Notes under the pieces: generated by a model
Databases searched by the model: none
What the model saw: the letters and a program-made list of their open reading frames with translations, nothing else
What the model was told of the DNA's origin: nothing
Part shown: in pieces, positions 9,257 to 16,785 of the stretch
How positions within the stretch are numbered: position 1 is the stretch's first letter
Layout of the letters: the number at the start of each line of letters is the position of its first letter
Made by a program: the position numbers and the translations under genes
NCBI RefSeq assembly: GCF_014640435.1
Contig: NZ_BMGY01000002.1
Coordinates: 167,015-231,014, forward strand
Origin: Hymenobacter frigidus
GTDB taxonomy: Bacteria; Bacteroidota; Bacteroidia; Cytophagales; Hymenobacteraceae
Length of the DNA stretch: 64,000 bases
Reading direction: 5' to 3'

Positions 9257-11167
9257 ATGCACTCGCGCGTTCGCACCCTCGAAGAATACCACGTCGACTA
9301 CCGACAGTCCGTAGAAGACCCCGATGCCTTTTGGGCGGCAGCCGCCGAACCCTTCACCTGGCGCAAGAAATGGGACACCGTGCGCGGCGGCGAGTTCTCG
9401 CCGGCGGGCACCAGCACCTGGTACCAAGGCGCTACGCTCAACATCACCGAAAACTGCCTCGACCGCCACCTGGAGCAGCGCGCCAACAAGCTGGCCATCA
9501 TCTTCGAGCCCAACGACCCCAAAACCCGCCACCTGCGCCTCACCTACCGCGAGCTGCACACGCAGGTGTGTCAGATGGCCAACGTGCTGAAGAAAAACGG
9601 TGTGAAAAAAGGGGACCGGGTGGTGCTCTACCTGCCCATGATTCCGCAGCTGGCCATTGCCGTGCTGGCCTGCGCCCGCATCGGGGCAGTGCACGGCGTG
9701 GTGTTCGCCGGCTTTTCGGCCACCGCCATCGCCGACCGCGTGAACGATGCCCAAGCCACCTTCATCATCACCGCCGACGCCTTGGAGCGCGGGGCCAAGC
9801 AGATTCCGGTGAAGAGCGTGGTGGACGAGGCCCTGCTGCACTGCCCCTCGGTGCGCCGGGTGCTGGTGGTGGAGCACACCAGCTGGCCCGTGGAGATGCG
9901 GGCCGGCCGCGACGTATGGTTTCACGACGAGGTGCAGGACGTGGAAAAAACCTGCCCCGTCGAGGAAATGGCCGCCGAAGACCCGCTCTTCATCCTGTAT
10001 ACCAGCGGCAGCACCGGCAAGCCCAAGGGCGTGGTGCACAGCCAGGCCGGCTACATGGTGTGGGCCGACTACACGTTCCGCAACGTGTTTCAGGTGGAGG
10101 AAAACGACGTGTACTGGTGCACGGCCGACATTGGCTGGGTCACGGGCCACACCTACGGCCTCTACGGGCCGCTGCTGGCCGGCGGCACCACGCTGCTCTT
10201 CGAGGGCGTGCCCACGTACCCCAGCGCCGGCCGGTTTTGGGAAGTCATCGACAAGCACCACGTCACCATTTTCTACACCGCGCCCACGGCCATCCGCAGC
10301 CTGATGGCCACGCCCATCGACAACGTGCTGAGCTACTCGCTCAGTAGCCTGCGCATCCTGGGCTCGGTGGGCGAGCCCATCAACGAGGAGGCCTGGCACT
10401 GGTACCACCAGCACGTGGGCAAAGGCCGCTGCCCCATCGTCGACACCTGGTGGCAGACCGAAACCGGCGGCATTATGATTTCGGCCCTGGCCGGTATCAC
10501 GCCCAGCGTGCCGGCCCGCGCCGGCCTGCCGCTGCCCGGCGTGCAGCCCGTGCTGCTGAACCAGGACGGCACCGAAATCGAAGGCAACGACCAGGAAGGC
10601 TACCTGGCCATCAAGGGCAGCTGGCCGGGGGTAATTCGTACCACCTGGGGCGACCACGAGCGTGCCCAGCAGACGTATTTCCAGCCCTACCCCGGTTACT
10701 ACTTCACCGGCGACGGGGCCCGGCGCGACGAAAACGGCCTGTACCGCATCATTGGCCGGGTCGATGACGTCATCAATGTGAGCGGCCACCGCTTCGGCAC
10801 GGCCGAAATCGAAAACGCCATCAACCAGAGCGAGTACGTGGTGGAAAGCGCCGTGGTGGGCTATCCGCACGACGTGAAAGGCCAGGGCATCTACGCCTAC
10901 GTCATCTGCCAGCACGGCGTGCCCACCACCGACCTCGAAATCCAGATGGCCGAGGCCAGCATCATCGAAGCCGTGGTGGCCGAAATCGGCCGCATTGCCA
11001 AGCCCGACAAGATTCAAATTGTGAGCGGCCTGCCCAAAACCCGCTCCGGCAAAATCATGCGCCGCATCCTGCGCAAAGTTGCCGAAGGCGAAACCACTAA
11101 CCTCGGCGACGTGACCACCCTGCTCGACCCGCTGATTGTGGACGAGATTTTAGCCGGCAAGAAGTAG
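9257..11167 (+). CDS. acs: Acetyl-CoA synthetase (AMP-forming)
   Basis: Product of 636 residues, close to the normal 630-660 for Acs. It makes acetyl-CoA from acetate, ATP and CoA in the cytoplasm. Visible motifs are YTSGSTGKPKGVVHSQAG (phosphate binding), DTWWQTETGG (acetate/AMP pocket), DDVINVSGHRFGTAEIE (hinge) and LPKTRSGKIMRR with the catalytic, acetylatable lysine. The 124 bp upstream is AT-richer than its surroundings and probably holds its own promoter. In organisms with CrbSR, acs is the main target. The CrbS-like kinase just upstream makes the same logic likely here, although the regulator lacks an output domain. Confidence 0.95.
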   Translation: MHSRVRTLEEYHVDYRQSVEDPDAFWAAAAEPFTWRKKWDTVRGGEFSPAGTSTWYQGATLNITENCLDRHLEQRANKLAIIFEPNDPKTRHLRLTYRELHTQVCQMANVLKKNGVKKGDRVVLYLPMIPQLAIAVLACARIGAVHGVVFAGFSATAIADRVNDAQATFIITADALERGAKQIPVKSVVDEALLHCPSVRRVLVVEHTSWPVEMRAGRDVWFHDEVQDVEKTCPVEEMAAEDPLFILYTSGSTGKPKGVVHSQAGYMVWADYTFRNVFQVEENDVYWCTADIGWVTGHTYGLYGPLLAGGTTLLFEGVPTYPSAGRFWEVIDKHHVTIFYTAPTAIRSLMATPIDNVLSYSLSSLRILGSVGEPINEEAWHWYHQHVGKGRCPIVDTWWQTETGGIMISALAGITPSVPARAGLPLPGVQPVLLNQDGTEIEGNDQEGYLAIKGSWPGVIRTTWGDHERAQQTYFQPYPGYYFTGDGARRDENGLYRIIGRVDDVINVSGHRFGTAEIENAINQSEYVVESAVVGYPHDVKGQGIYAYVICQHGVPTTDLEIQMAEASIIEAVVAEIGRIAKPDKIQIVSGLPKTRSGKIMRRILRKVAEGETTNLGDVTTLLDPLIVDEILAGKK

Positions 11168-11188
11168 GCCCGCCCGTTCTGTCCGCCC

Positions 11189-11227
11189 GGCCCGCTGAAC
11201 TCGTTTCAGCGGGCCGTGTTAGTTTTA
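11189..11227 (+). terminator. Hairpin after acs
   Basis: GGCCCGCTGAA and TTCAGCGGGCC pair perfectly around a 5-base loop 21 bp after the acs stop. The following tract GTGTTAGTTTT is only partly T-rich, so this may be an imperfect terminator or an mRNA 3' stabiliser. Confidence 0.6.
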
Positions 11228-11247
11228 AAATCCTAATCTGCCCCGCC

Positions 11248-11499
11248 ATGCAACCCAACCAATTTACCCTTTCGCCCGCCGATAGCGAAGCCGGGCGCTA
11301 ATTGGCCCAACGCACCGGCAAGCCCGAAGCCGAACTGCTGCACGACGCGGTGGAGCAGCTGGTGCAGCAGGCGGCGGCCAGTAACCGGCTAACGGCCCTG
11401 CGGCAGGCCCGTGGCATGTGGCAACACCGCACCGACTTGCCCAATTTTGACCAGGCGAGGTCGGCGGGCTGGGAGCCAACCTTGGCAGCAAATGAATAG
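11248..11499 (+). pseudogene. VapB-like antitoxin interrupted by an in-frame stop
   Basis: From the ATG at 11248 the frame reads MQPNQFTLSPADSEAGR, then TAA at 11299-11301, then continues without another stop through LAQRTGKPEAELLHDAVEQL to TAG at 11497. The composition and the position overlapping a PIN-domain gene fit a VapB-type antitoxin. Read across the stop it would be about 83 residues. A TTG directly after the stop could in principle restart a 65-residue product. The toxin gene downstream is also broken, so loss of the pair is the simpler reading. TAA probably replaced a tyrosine or glutamine codon. Confidence 0.6.
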
Positions 11500-11870
11500 C
11501 CTGCTGCTGGATACCAGCATTTTCGTGAATTATCTGCGCAACCACCCCGCGGCGGTCGGCTACGTCGAAGCTACGGCCGAACAACACCTGTTGTCAGCCG
11601 TGGTTGTAGACGTACGGCGGGGTGCGCGACGGCCGCGAACGTCAGCAGTTGGACGCCCTGATGGCTGTTTACGATGTGCTGCCGGTCACGGAAAGCATAG
11701 AGGTGGCGGCCGGCTTGTTGTGGCGGCAGTACCGGCGAAGCCACGGTGTCGGCTTCGCCGATGCGCTCATCGCCGTCACTGCCCAGGCCCACAACGCCAC
11801 CTTAGTCACGCTCAATACCAAGCATTTTCCCATGCTGCCCGACGCGCTGGTGCCGTACCAGAAAACATGA
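11492..11870 (+). pseudogene. PIN-domain toxin (VapC-like), frameshifted
   Basis: The ATG at 11492 overlaps the antitoxin stop by 8 bp. The first frame gives MNSLLLDTSIFVNYLRN, with the PIN active-site Asp7, and runs to about 11606. The rest of the domain continues in another frame from about 11610: YGGVRDGRERQQLDAL, then GFADALIAVTAQ with the second conserved acidic site and TLVTLNTKHF. The frame change equals loss of two bases (or gain of one) near VVVDV. The intact protein would have been about 126 residues, the usual VapC size. VapC toxins are RNases, often cutting initiator tRNA. This copy cannot make a full domain without recoding. Confidence 0.75.
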
Positions 11871-11891
11871 ACGGCCCCCGGCAACGGCCCC

Positions 11892-12388
11892 GTGCCAACC
11901 GTGCAACCGGCGGCTACCTTCGTGCTTCCACAGCCCCAACCCGCCCCCGTTTGGAACCCCTCCCCCCTCAGCAACCCAGCCTTCGAGAAGGCCCGCACCG
12001 GCCTGTGGGCCAGCCTGCAAAAGCACCTAGTCGCTGTGTACGAGGCCGAGGCCCGCTTCCTTCAAGCCGTGGCTTTTGCCGACGCTTTACCGTTCGCTGC
12101 CGCGCGGCCCTGCGCGACCTGCACACCGACGAAACCGCGCAGCTTGAAGTCCTCACCAAAGCCATTCGCACCAAGGGCTACTCCGAGGACGAGAAAAATC
12201 AGTTCTACCTGCACTTCGCCAGCTACCTCGACATTGCCGGCACCGCGTTCGACCTGCTGCGCACCCACGTGCCAACCCCGCTGCCCAAAGAAGAGGAGCA
12301 GGAAGAAACCGCCGCCCAGTTCGACCGGGTGCGCAAGTTTGCCCGCCTCAACGTGAAGGACATCAAAGGGCTGCTGGGCGGTGCCTGA
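11892..12388 (+). pseudogene. Unknown protein, probably frameshifted once
   Basis: Two overlapping frames join into one sensible protein. From a GTG at 11892 the first part has a Pro-rich start and a helix with GLWASLQKHLVAVYEAEAR. The second part, from about 12105, has ALRDLHTDETAQLEVLTKAI and ends DIKGLLGGA. Adding one G in the run cgcgcggccctg near 12105 joins the two as one 165-residue helical protein, so a single-base deletion or a sequencing error is likely. I do not recognise the family. It lies 22 bp after the broken VapC-like gene and may be part of the same decaying stretch. Confidence 0.5.
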
Positions 12389-12482
12389 GGCGGGGCGAGC
12401 GTGGTGGAGCCGCGGTCCTCGTGACCACCGCGCCGCGTGGCTGGGGCAATACTAAAAAGCACTTACAGCCGTTGCTTACTCA

Positions 12483-13721
12483 ATGCACAGAATTCTATGC
12501 CCATCGATTAAAATTGTTTTCTCTCGCGCCTTGATGCTCTTGTTGCTAGCTAGCTGGCTGGCCAGCCCGGCGCAAGGCCAAGGCAACGAGCTTATCCGCT
12601 TCAATACCCGCACCCAGCGGCGCGATACCTTGGCCGCAGTACCAACCAACGCGGCACTCCGAACCGACCGCACCGCTTTTTCGCAGGGAGTGGTGCCGGG
12701 CTTACTAGCGATGCCGGTTTCGTTGCCAAGCGCCAACCTAGTGCCGGGTACCCAATTTGCCCGCCGTGTGCGGGCGGCCACGCGCGGAGCAGTCACGGTA
12801 TTTCCCGCCTGCACCGCCGTCAACTTGTTTACCGTGCGAAACGGCCGCCGCGAGCAGATTTGCTCGGGTACCCTTGTAGGCGAGCGGTACGTGCTGACCG
12901 CTGCACACTGCATCAGCGACTTTTCCGCTCCGATACGGACCATCGAACCTGATAGCCTCTTGGTGGCGCCAGCGTTCGATAACGGGCAGTTTGCCGGGTT
13001 GCCGGTCACCAGCAGCTTGCGGTACTACTTTTTGAAATCATGGCTGGACGGCGTTTTTGAGGACGATATCGCACTCATTGAATTGGCACACCCCATCGGT
13101 CGCACCACCGGCTGGTTAGGGCTGGGTTTCGATGTTGATACGGCCAGTTATTCTCGTCAGCTCTGGCACAAATTCAGCTATCCTGGTAGAAGCATCATGC
13201 CGCCAGAAAAATACAACGGCGACACCTTGTTCTATGAGTACGGTCGGGCACGTTTACGAGGAATCGCAATCGAAGTACTCGGTCACTTCGACGGTGCTTT
13301 TGGGCAGAGCGGCAGCAGCGTTTTTCAAACCGATAACCGGTCGTACTGGACCGCCTTTGGGGTACTGTCAACGCACGCACTCTTTTCGCACAAAGCTTTG
13401 ACCGCGCAGCAATTCGCGTCGTTTCGTCGGGTATTGGAAACCCCGGTTGGCAGTCCGGCAGCCCTTGGTAACGGACGGGACATGACGGCGTACCCCAATC
13501 CGTTTGTTGACCAGCTCAACGTGGTCTTGCCAGTGGCCGCAAGCGTTGCTAACGTATCCATTTACGACGCCTTAGGGCGGCGGGTGTACGCTGCCCAACA
13601 CGCTTGGCCGACCAACGGCTTGCTGCTAAACCTAGCTTTTTTGCCGCCCGGGCTGTATGTCCTGCAAGCGGTGGCCGGCGCGCAAATGCGTCGGCGTAAA
13701 ATCAGCAAAGAAGCATGGTAG
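12483..13721 (+). CDS. Secreted trypsin-like serine protease with T9SS sorting domain
   Basis: Product of 412 residues. The N-terminus has a signal peptide (hydrophobic ALMLLLLASWLASPAQG). The chymotrypsin-fold triad is visible: His142 in VLTAAHC, Asp195 in EDDIALIEL and Ser276 in FGQSGSSVF. The oxyanion motif GQSGSS differs from the canonical GDSGGP. The last 80 residues are a type IX secretion C-terminal domain, starting AYPNPFVDQLNVVLP and ending MRRRKISKEAW. The protein is therefore exported by Sec, crosses the outer membrane by T9SS and probably degrades extracellular protein. It ends 23 bp from the converging exonuclease gene. Substrate and activity are unproven. Confidence 0.85.
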   Translation: MHRILCPSIKIVFSRALMLLLLASWLASPAQGQGNELIRFNTRTQRRDTLAAVPTNAALRTDRTAFSQGVVPGLLAMPVSLPSANLVPGTQFARRVRAATRGAVTVFPACTAVNLFTVRNGRREQICSGTLVGERYVLTAAHCISDFSAPIRTIEPDSLLVAPAFDNGQFAGLPVTSSLRYYFLKSWLDGVFEDDIALIELAHPIGRTTGWLGLGFDVDTASYSRQLWHKFSYPGRSIMPPEKYNGDTLFYEYGRARLRGIAIEVLGHFDGAFGQSGSSVFQTDNRSYWTAFGVLSTHALFSHKALTAQQFASFRRVLETPVGSPAALGNGRDMTAYPNPFVDQLNVVLPVAASVANVSIYDALGRRVYAAQHAWPTNGLLLNLAFLPPGLYVLQAVAGAQMRRRKISKEAW

Positions 13722-13744
13722 GAGAGTGCGGCAAAAAATGGCCT

Positions 13745-15250
13745 TTACCCGAACACCTTCACCCGCTCGCCCTTGCGCTTGGTGCGCAGGTGCTGCCGGA
13801 TAATCTGCTGCACGTCTTTGTTGTCGGTATATAGCTGAATGACGTCCCGGAAATCGGCCAGCCTGCGCGCCGTGAAGGTTTCATCCACGTAGCCGAAGCC
13901 TCGGTAGCGGCCGTTTTCTATCAGCACGATGCTTTTTTCCAGCTCCGTGCGGCCCGCCCCGATGACCACGAAGGTTTCGTGCTCGTAGCTGATGCTGTCG
14001 ATGGCCTCGTCCACGCGCAGATTGTAGCTCTCGGGCGGCTCCTGGCCCACGCAGGCCCCCAGGCAGCGGTGTACTTGGAAGTCGAAGCAGCTGCCCGGCG
14101 TTTTGTACAGGCCGCAGAGCTTTTGGCATAAATTGTACTTGGCCACTTTGTGGTAGAGAAAGCCCTGGGCCTTGAACTGATTGCCGAGCGCGATAATGGG
14201 GATTTCGGCGTTGCGCGCATCGGCTCGGCCGTAGGCCAGGCGCTTGTAGCCCTGCTCATCGACCCGCAAGTAGATGCCGGCCGGAAACACCGAGCGCCGC
14301 TGCGCCCGGTTGTAGGCCGGCTTCATCAACTTAATCAGGTGTGACTCGTAGAGCAGCGCCACCAGCTCCGAGCCGGTGAGCTCCCAGGTAATGTCGGCAA
14401 TGGAATTCTTGAATTCCAGGCTCTTGCGCGACTTCACGTCCACCGCAAAGTGCTGCTGAATGCGCTTGTAGATGTTGATGGACTTGCCCACGTAAATCAC
14501 CTCGCCGGCCTCGTTGTGGAAATAGTACACGCCCGTGGCCTGCGGCAGGCTGGCCACCAGCGCCGCCGACACCAGCGGCGGCATCAGCGCCTCCCGAATG
14601 GCCGACTGCACGGCGGCCACGCGCTTGGGCGACGGGGCTTTGGTGCCCTCGGGCTTAGCTGACGCTGACCTTTGGTTGCGGCCGGCGGGGGCCAGGGCAT
14701 CCACGCGGGCCAGGGTGTGGCTGGTGTCGGTGCCGTGGGGCAGGTCTTCGGTTTCGGTGGTAATCTTCAGCAGCTTGCCGAAGAGCAGGGCCGTGGCGTG
14801 GGCATCGCCAGCGGCGCGGTGCCGGCCTTCGAGCGGAATGCCAATGTTCTGGCACAGCTTGCCGAGGCTGTAGCTGGGCTGCCCGGGAATGAGGCTGCGT
14901 GAAAGCCGCACGGTGCACAGCGTTTTGCGCGAATAGTTGTAGCCGAGGTCGGCAAACTCTTTCTTCAGAAACGAGTAGTCGAAGCGCACGTTGTGGGCCA
15001 CAAACACGCAGCCTTCGGTCATTTCCACCACCTTGCGGGCCACTTCGTGGAACTTGGGCGCGGTGCTCACCATGTCGTTGGTGATGCCGGTGAGCTGGGT
15101 GATAAACGGCGGAATGGCCCGGCCGGGGTTGAGCAGGGTGGCGTACTCGTCCACGATTTTCTCACCGTCGTGAATGTAAATGGCTATTTCGGTGATGCGG
15201 TCCTGCGTGGGCTGCCCGCCGGTGGTTTCAAGGTCGATAATGGCGTACAA
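13745..15250 (-). CDS. DnaQ-like 3'-5' exonuclease fused to GIY-YIG nuclease
   Basis: Product of 501 residues. The N-terminal 170 residues are a DEDD exonuclease of the DNA polymerase III epsilon type: YAIIDLETTGG (motif I), FVAHNVRFDYSFLK (motif II) and HRAAGDAHATALL (motif III). A linker leads to a GIY-YIG domain at about 230-310: ATGVYYFHNEAGEVIYVGKS with a downstream Arg/Glu region. It continues with a Cys-containing segment KLCGLYKTPGSCFDFQ. The same architecture, related to UvrC/Cho, is seen in actinobacteria and Bacteroidota and is presumed to act in DNA repair. It is transcribed alone and convergent with the protease gene. Confidence 0.88.
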   Translation of the reverse strand: MYAIIDLETTGGQPTQDRITEIAIYIHDGEKIVDEYATLLNPGRAIPPFITQLTGITNDMVSTAPKFHEVARKVVEMTEGCVFVAHNVRFDYSFLKKEFADLGYNYSRKTLCTVRLSRSLIPGQPSYSLGKLCQNIGIPLEGRHRAAGDAHATALLFGKLLKITTETEDLPHGTDTSHTLARVDALAPAGRNQRSASAKPEGTKAPSPKRVAAVQSAIREALMPPLVSAALVASLPQATGVYYFHNEAGEVIYVGKSINIYKRIQQHFAVDVKSRKSLEFKNSIADITWELTGSELVALLYESHLIKLMKPAYNRAQRRSVFPAGIYLRVDEQGYKRLAYGRADARNAEIPIIALGNQFKAQGFLYHKVAKYNLCQKLCGLYKTPGSCFDFQVHRCLGACVGQEPPESYNLRVDEAIDSISYEHETFVVIGAGRTELEKSIVLIENGRYRGFGYVDETFTARRLADFRDVIQLYTDNKDVQQIIRQHLRTKRKGERVKVFG

Positions 15251-15300
15251 AGCGCGGCGCTAGCTAAATGAGTAGGAGGGAAGCTAACAAACTTAGCCAT

Positions 15301-15390
15301 GCATAAGGTTGCAGCATGGGGCGCGGGCTTTGAGTCCGCGCCTCATGCTGCAACCTTATGCGGTCAATCGCGGACCAATAGTCCGCGCTA
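15301..15390. repeat. REP-like double palindrome
   Basis: The first hairpin has perfect 18-base arms, GCATAAGGTTGCAGCATG (15301-15318) and its complement (15344-15361), around an inner GGCGCGG/CCGCGCC pair. The second has CGCGGAC (15369-15375) and GTCCGCG (15381-15387) and runs into the stop codon of the AI-2E-type gene. The core, GCGGACT...AGTCCGC, is present in both hairpins, as in bacterial REP sequences moved by a RAYT transposase. No transposase lies next to it. Confidence 0.7.
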
Positions 15391-16584
15391 CGTTCGCTTC
15401 ACCAGGCGCCAGACTTTGGCGAAAAAGCCAGGCCGGTCATCCGAAGTATCTCTTTTTGTGTCCTCGCCATCAGTTACATCGCCGAGCAAAAAGCCCCAGG
15501 GCTCGGTGGTCTTGCTGGCATCAAATACCACTTTTAACACCGCAATCAGCGGAATGCTGAGAATCATGCCCGGCGTGCCCCACAGCTCGCCACCCAGAAT
15601 CAGGGCGATGATGGCCGCCATTGGGTTGATACTCACTTTCGAGCCCGTAATCATGGGCGTGATGAAGTTGCCTTCCAAGAACTGGACAAATACGAAAACG
15701 CCCACCACCGCGGCCGCCTTGCCCGGCGAACCGGTCTCGACCAGCGTAACCAGCGCTGGAATGGCCGAACCCACCAGAATGCCGATGTAAGGAATAATGG
15801 CTAGCACCGAGGCGAAAATGGCAAAAAACACGGCGAATTTCACGCCCAGCACCAGCAAGCCAATGGCGTTGAGGATTGACACAATGACAATTACCGTGAG
15901 CAAGCCCTGAATGTAGGCCTGCACTACCGTTTGGATGCTGTCCATGGTGTGCAGCACGCTGGTTCGTTTGTCGGGAGTCACGAAACGGAACATGAATTGG
16001 CGCATGTGGTCGCGGTAGTACAGAAAGCAGAAAATGTAAATCGGCACCAGCGTAGTCACGCTCAGAACACCCGCCGTGGTGCTAAGCGTGGAGCCTAAAA
16101 AGCCGCCAGCTGAACTCTTTACTGATTTCATCGAGCTGTCAATCAGCTGCTCCTTGCTCATGGGCTGATAACCGAACTTGGCCTGAGCCCACTGCTGAAC
16201 CTGGTCGAAGTACTGAACGCTCTTGGCCTGGAGTTTGGGCAGCTCCTCCCGCAAACTCATTATCTGGGAGCCAAACAGGTAAAAAAGCCCCACCAGCGTT
16301 CCAATCACCAACAGCAAGGCTACAATGATGGCCCAGACGCGCGGAAGCTTCCACCGCTCCAGGCGCGTGACCAGCGGCAGGAGCAACACCGCCAGTAAGG
16401 CTGCAAAGAGGATGGGCAGCAGCACGTTATCGAGCTTGCGCAGCACGAACACCAGCAGCGAAAGCCCAATCAGCAAAAAGGTGTAGTACACAATCGGGGC
16501 CTGCTTAACCTCGGCCGGCGCGTGGTTTTGCGTGGGTGAGGGCAGGTTACGCGGCTGATTGAGGGTATTGGGGCGGGGAAACAT
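15388..16584 (-). CDS. AI-2E family transporter-like membrane protein (PerM/YdiK type)
   Basis: Product of 398 residues. It has two N-terminal membrane helices (YYTFLLIGLSLLVFVLRKL and LLPILFAALLAVLLLPLV), a long amphipathic periplasmic stretch and a C-terminal bundle with the family signature region IPYIGILVGSAIPAL and GNFITPMITGSKVSINP. This family (formerly UPF0118) includes proteins proposed to export AI-2 or to act as Na+/H+ antiporters; the substrate cannot be inferred. The last 40 residues are charged and cytoplasmic. The gene stands alone between the exonuclease and parE. Its stop codon falls in a REP-like hairpin. Confidence 0.9.
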   Translation of the reverse strand: MFPRPNTLNQPRNLPSPTQNHAPAEVKQAPIVYYTFLLIGLSLLVFVLRKLDNVLLPILFAALLAVLLLPLVTRLERWKLPRVWAIIVALLLVIGTLVGLFYLFGSQIMSLREELPKLQAKSVQYFDQVQQWAQAKFGYQPMSKEQLIDSSMKSVKSSAGGFLGSTLSTTAGVLSVTTLVPIYIFCFLYYRDHMRQFMFRFVTPDKRTSVLHTMDSIQTVVQAYIQGLLTVIVIVSILNAIGLLVLGVKFAVFFAIFASVLAIIPYIGILVGSAIPALVTLVETGSPGKAAAVVGVFVFVQFLEGNFITPMITGSKVSINPMAAIIALILGGELWGTPGMILSIPLIAVLKVVFDASKTTEPWGFLLGDVTDGEDTKRDTSDDRPGFFAKVWRLVKRT

Positions 16585-16785
16585 TTAGGAATAGAAAAGG
16601 GGATTCGGGGGAGAAATAAATTCCGGAACCATACCCTGGCCGGGTGAACTGCCGGGTGAAGGACCGTGTTAAAAACTAAATAAATTGGCGGGTTTAGCTA
16701 AGCTAACTGGTAGGGGCCGGCTTGGCAAGCTGCCCTTTTCTGCGTTATTTTACCTGAAATCTGCTCCCCTTACGTATTTTTTGTA

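Noticed and set aside
9245..11017. 590-codon open frame on the minus strand
   Set aside because: Antisense of acs. High GC keeps stops rare on the opposite strand; the sequence (His/Gly/Val-rich) has no motif.
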